Shown here: positions 62,423 to 64,000 of the stretch, piece after piece
Numbering within the stretch: the stretch's first letter is position 1
How the letters are laid out: every line of letters starts with the position of its first letter
Assembly (NCBI GenBank): GCA_963655255.1
Contig: CAVKEB010000005.1
Span: 75,984-139,983, forward strand
Length of the DNA: 64,000 nt
Direction: 5' to 3'
Source: CAG-791 sp963655255
Lineage (GTDB): Bacteria > Bacillota > Clostridia > Lachnospirales > Lachnospiraceae
Translations under genes and position numbers: made by a program
The notes under the pieces: generated by a model
Databases searched by the model: none
Told to the model about the DNA's origin: nothing
The model's input: only the letters and a program-made list of their open reading frames with translations

Positions 62423-62774
62423 AATGCGCACTCACCTCCTTGATCTCAATAATTCTGGCAGAAGCTGCTATCACATCGATATGGCATGGGACAAATAGGT
62501 GCTCATCCTCATCCAAGGGCTGTAAAATAATTCTCCACTTATCTCTTCTGGTTTTAACATCAACGGCAAAAAAGCCTTCCAATTTCCCGTGCAGATTATG
62601 GAAGTGAAACGTTGGCATAACAATGATATCCCTTATAACATCCGCGCTTTCCATTGCATTGATTCTCGCCAGCAAGCTGATAGCCAGATTTCTGTCTCCA
62701 CCAAACAATCTTATGGCAGCTTTCAGACTGGTGCATTGCAATTCTACTTTACTGCTTGCATAGGTGATCTTCAC
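62415..62774 (-). CDS. HigB/RelE-type toxin
   Basis: A 119-residue protein of the RelE/HigB family, whose members cut mRNA on the ribosome. SLKAAIRLFGGDRNLAISLLARINAMESADVIRDII, then HNLHGKLEGFFAVDVKTRRDKWRIILQPL carry the usual helix and strand order with basic residues. The GTG at 62774 (start VKITYASSK) has GGAG eight bases upstream. It is the first gene of a toxin-antitoxin operon with the toxin upstream of the antitoxin, the HigBA order. Confidence 0.82.
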   Translation of the reverse strand: MKITYASSKVELQCTSLKAAIRLFGGDRNLAISLLARINAMESADVIRDIIVMPTFHFHNLHGKLEGFFAVDVKTRRDKWRIILQPLDEDEHLFVPCHIDVIAASARIIEIKEVSAHYE

Positions 62775-62790
62775 GCATTTGTCTCCGTCG

Positions 62791-62840
62791 ATATTACCTG
62801 TCAGGTAATATTACTATAATGGATATTTTCACTCTGTCAA
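62791..62840 (-). promoter_or_regulatory. higBA promoter with palindromic operator
   Basis: On minus, TTGACA (62835-62840), 16 bases, TATAGT (62813-62818), followed at once by a perfect palindrome with half-site ATATTACCTG around one base (62791-62811). The palindrome sits across the transcription start and is the expected binding site of the antitoxin. About 17 bases separate it from the toxin start codon. Confidence 0.8.
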
Positions 62841-62910
62841 GTTGTTTCTAATGTGTATACTGCACTGAAGCAAAATTTCTCAAACTTCTCACCGCCAAGC
62901 TATACAATCA

Positions 62911-64000
62911 TTACGCCTTCATTCCCCGAATCACTCCGCAGATCCGGTCCACATCCTCCAATGCAAGATCCGCATACAGCGGCAGCGTCAGAACTCTCTT
63001 GCTGATATGTAGCGCCACCGGAGTCTCCTCCGGATCAAACTTCCCTCGATAGCATTCAAAAGAATTCGTCAGCGGATAGAAATACTTCCGTGCCCCAATC
63101 TCATTCTGATCCAGTGCGTCAAAAACCTCATTGCGCGTTGCGCCGAACTCCTCTTCATGAATCACAATCGGGAAATACGCATAATTCCGTTTCACATTCT
63201 CCTGCAGCACATTCAGCTGCAGTCCCGGGATACCTTCCAGTCCCTCCCGATATCTCTCTGTTACCTTCGCACGCTTCTGAATTTCTTCCTCCAGATGGCG
63301 CAGATTGCAGAGTCCCATCGCCGCACAGAACTCGTTCATCTTCGCATTTGCACCAACGCCGTCCACCGTCTCCGGCCCCCGGATTCCGAAGTTCTTCAAT
63401 CGGTACAGTTTCAGGCCATAGTCCTGATCGTGGAAGCAGGCCGCACCGCCTTCAATCGTATTGAACACCTTCGTTGCATGAAAGCTGAAACACGACACAT
63501 CTCCAAAGGACGCGATGCCCTTCCCCTTGTAGGTAACGCCAAAGGCATGCGCGGCATCGTAGATCACCTTCAATCCATATCGGTCCGCAATTCGCTGAAT
63601 CTCTTCTACCTGGCAGACATTACCGTAAACATGCACCGGCATAATCGCAACCGTTCTGTCCGTAATGAGCGGCTCGATCTTCGTGACATCCATCGTAAAA
63701 TCAACCGGATCAATGTCACAGAACACCGGCGTCAGGCCATTGCGAACGATAGCATGCGTGGTCGAAGCAAAGGTAAACGGCGTCGTGATGACCTCACCGC
63801 CCTTCGGGAAATTCATCGCCTGAAGAGAAAGCTCCAGGGCCATATGACCGTTGGTAAACAAATCAATATAATCAACTCCAAGATATTCCTTAAGTCTCTC
63901 CTGAAGTTCTTTGTGCTTTGTCCCCATGTTGGTCATCCAGTGCGTTTCCCAGATGTCCTTGATTTCATTGACGTATTCGTCCAGAGGGGCGATTGAAGAA
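62911..64000 (-). CDS. DegT/DnrJ/EryC1 family aminotransferase (5' end outside window)
   Basis: The frame stays open to the window edge, with SSIAPLDEYVNEIKDIWETHWMTNMG before the first ATG in the window, the normal N-terminal region of the family; the start therefore lies outside. About 363 residues are present. DLFTNGHMALELSLQAM, DIDPVDFTMD, VIYDAAHAFG and SFHATKVFNTIEGGA (PLP Lys) are all present. These PLP enzymes make amino sugars from nucleotide-4- or 3-keto sugars. It probably belongs to the continuing glycan locus. Confidence 0.92.
   Translation of the reverse strand, partial: SSIAPLDEYVNEIKDIWETHWMTNMGTKHKELQERLKEYLGVDYIDLFTNGHMALELSLQAMNFPKGGEVITTPFTFASTTHAIVRNGLTPVFCDIDPVDFTMDVTKIEPLITDRTVAIMPVHVYGNVCQVEEIQRIADRYGLKVIYDAAHAFGVTYKGKGIASFGDVSCFSFHATKVFNTIEGGAACFHDQDYGLKLYRLKNFGIRGPETVDGVGANAKMNEFCAAMGLCNLRHLEEEIQKRAKVTERYREGLEGIPGLQLNVLQENVKRNYAYFPIVIHEEEFGATRNEVFDALDQNEIGARKYFYPLTNSFECYRGKFDPEETPVALHISKRVLTLPLYADLALEDVDRICGVIRGMKA

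Noticed and set aside
1..64000. tRNA, rRNA and riboswitches
   Set aside because: No cloverleaf, conserved rRNA segment or known riboswitch core was recognised by eye; a covariance-model scan would be needed to exclude them fully.

Overview
The window looks like chromosomal DNA of an anaerobic, low-GC-phylum Clostridia, probably Lachnospiraceae or a near relative. The evidence is a six-subunit Rnf complex in the order C-D-G-E-A-B, a lipoprotein ApbE flavin transferase, NusG-domain-II and Gx-transporter genes, Hsp33, AGGAGG-type ribosome sites and a very large cell-surface polysaccharide gene set. The genus cannot be fixed from sequence alone. I saw no rRNA, tRNA or CRISPR array. Almost all genes are on the minus strand.

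Layout. 0-4 kb: start of an MBOAT acyltransferase cut by the window edge, hslO (Hsp33) and apbE on minus; a NusG-II protein and a Gx transporter on plus. 4-14.7 kb: a minus-strand operon for a surface glycan (flavoenzyme, GT2 with membrane anchor, NAD-dependent epimerase-like protein, large membrane proteins, sugar isomerase-like protein, GT2, DUF6311), ended upstream by a strong terminator. 15-20.4 kb: the rnf operon, with a promoter and a terminator-like hairpin in its leader; ApbE supplies the FMN for RnfG and RnfD. 20.5-30.6 kb: a second minus operon (GT4, SGNH protein, DUF6056, GT-C membrane proteins, acyltransferase 3), divergent from a plus-strand pair (Wzy-like polymerase, GT11 fucosyltransferase). 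33.5-42.8 kb: GT4, DUF5672, two fucosyltransferase-fold proteins, an ABC flippase-type transporter, GT2, a GT6 (ABO/alpha-Gal family) transferase and another membrane protein. GT11 plus GT6 suggests a blood-group-like glycan.

From about 40 to 50.7 kb the DNA is visibly richer in A+T. This part holds an unusual channel-like protein, a broken acyltransferase, an IS66-family relic, small remnants, and a Gabija anti-phage pair (gajA-gajB) with a HEPN-like neighbour. From 50.8 to 62.8 kb there are two paralogous AAA/PD-(D/E)XK proteins, a two-gene AAA ATPase plus nuclease-like module, a 40-codon DltX-like microprotein, a SWIM/SNF2 helicase, a GT2 and a HigB-HigA toxin-antitoxin pair with a palindromic operator. 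The window ends inside a DegT-family sugar aminotransferase.

The most unusual structure is a dispersed family of modular palindromic repeats (about 2.5, 3.3, 7.3, 12.4 and 50.8 kb, with decayed pieces near 11.4 and 62.9 kb). They are nests of near-perfect hairpins that can be swapped as blocks. One lies in frame inside a gene, and several end in a GAGGTAT motif that acts as the ribosome-binding site of the next gene.
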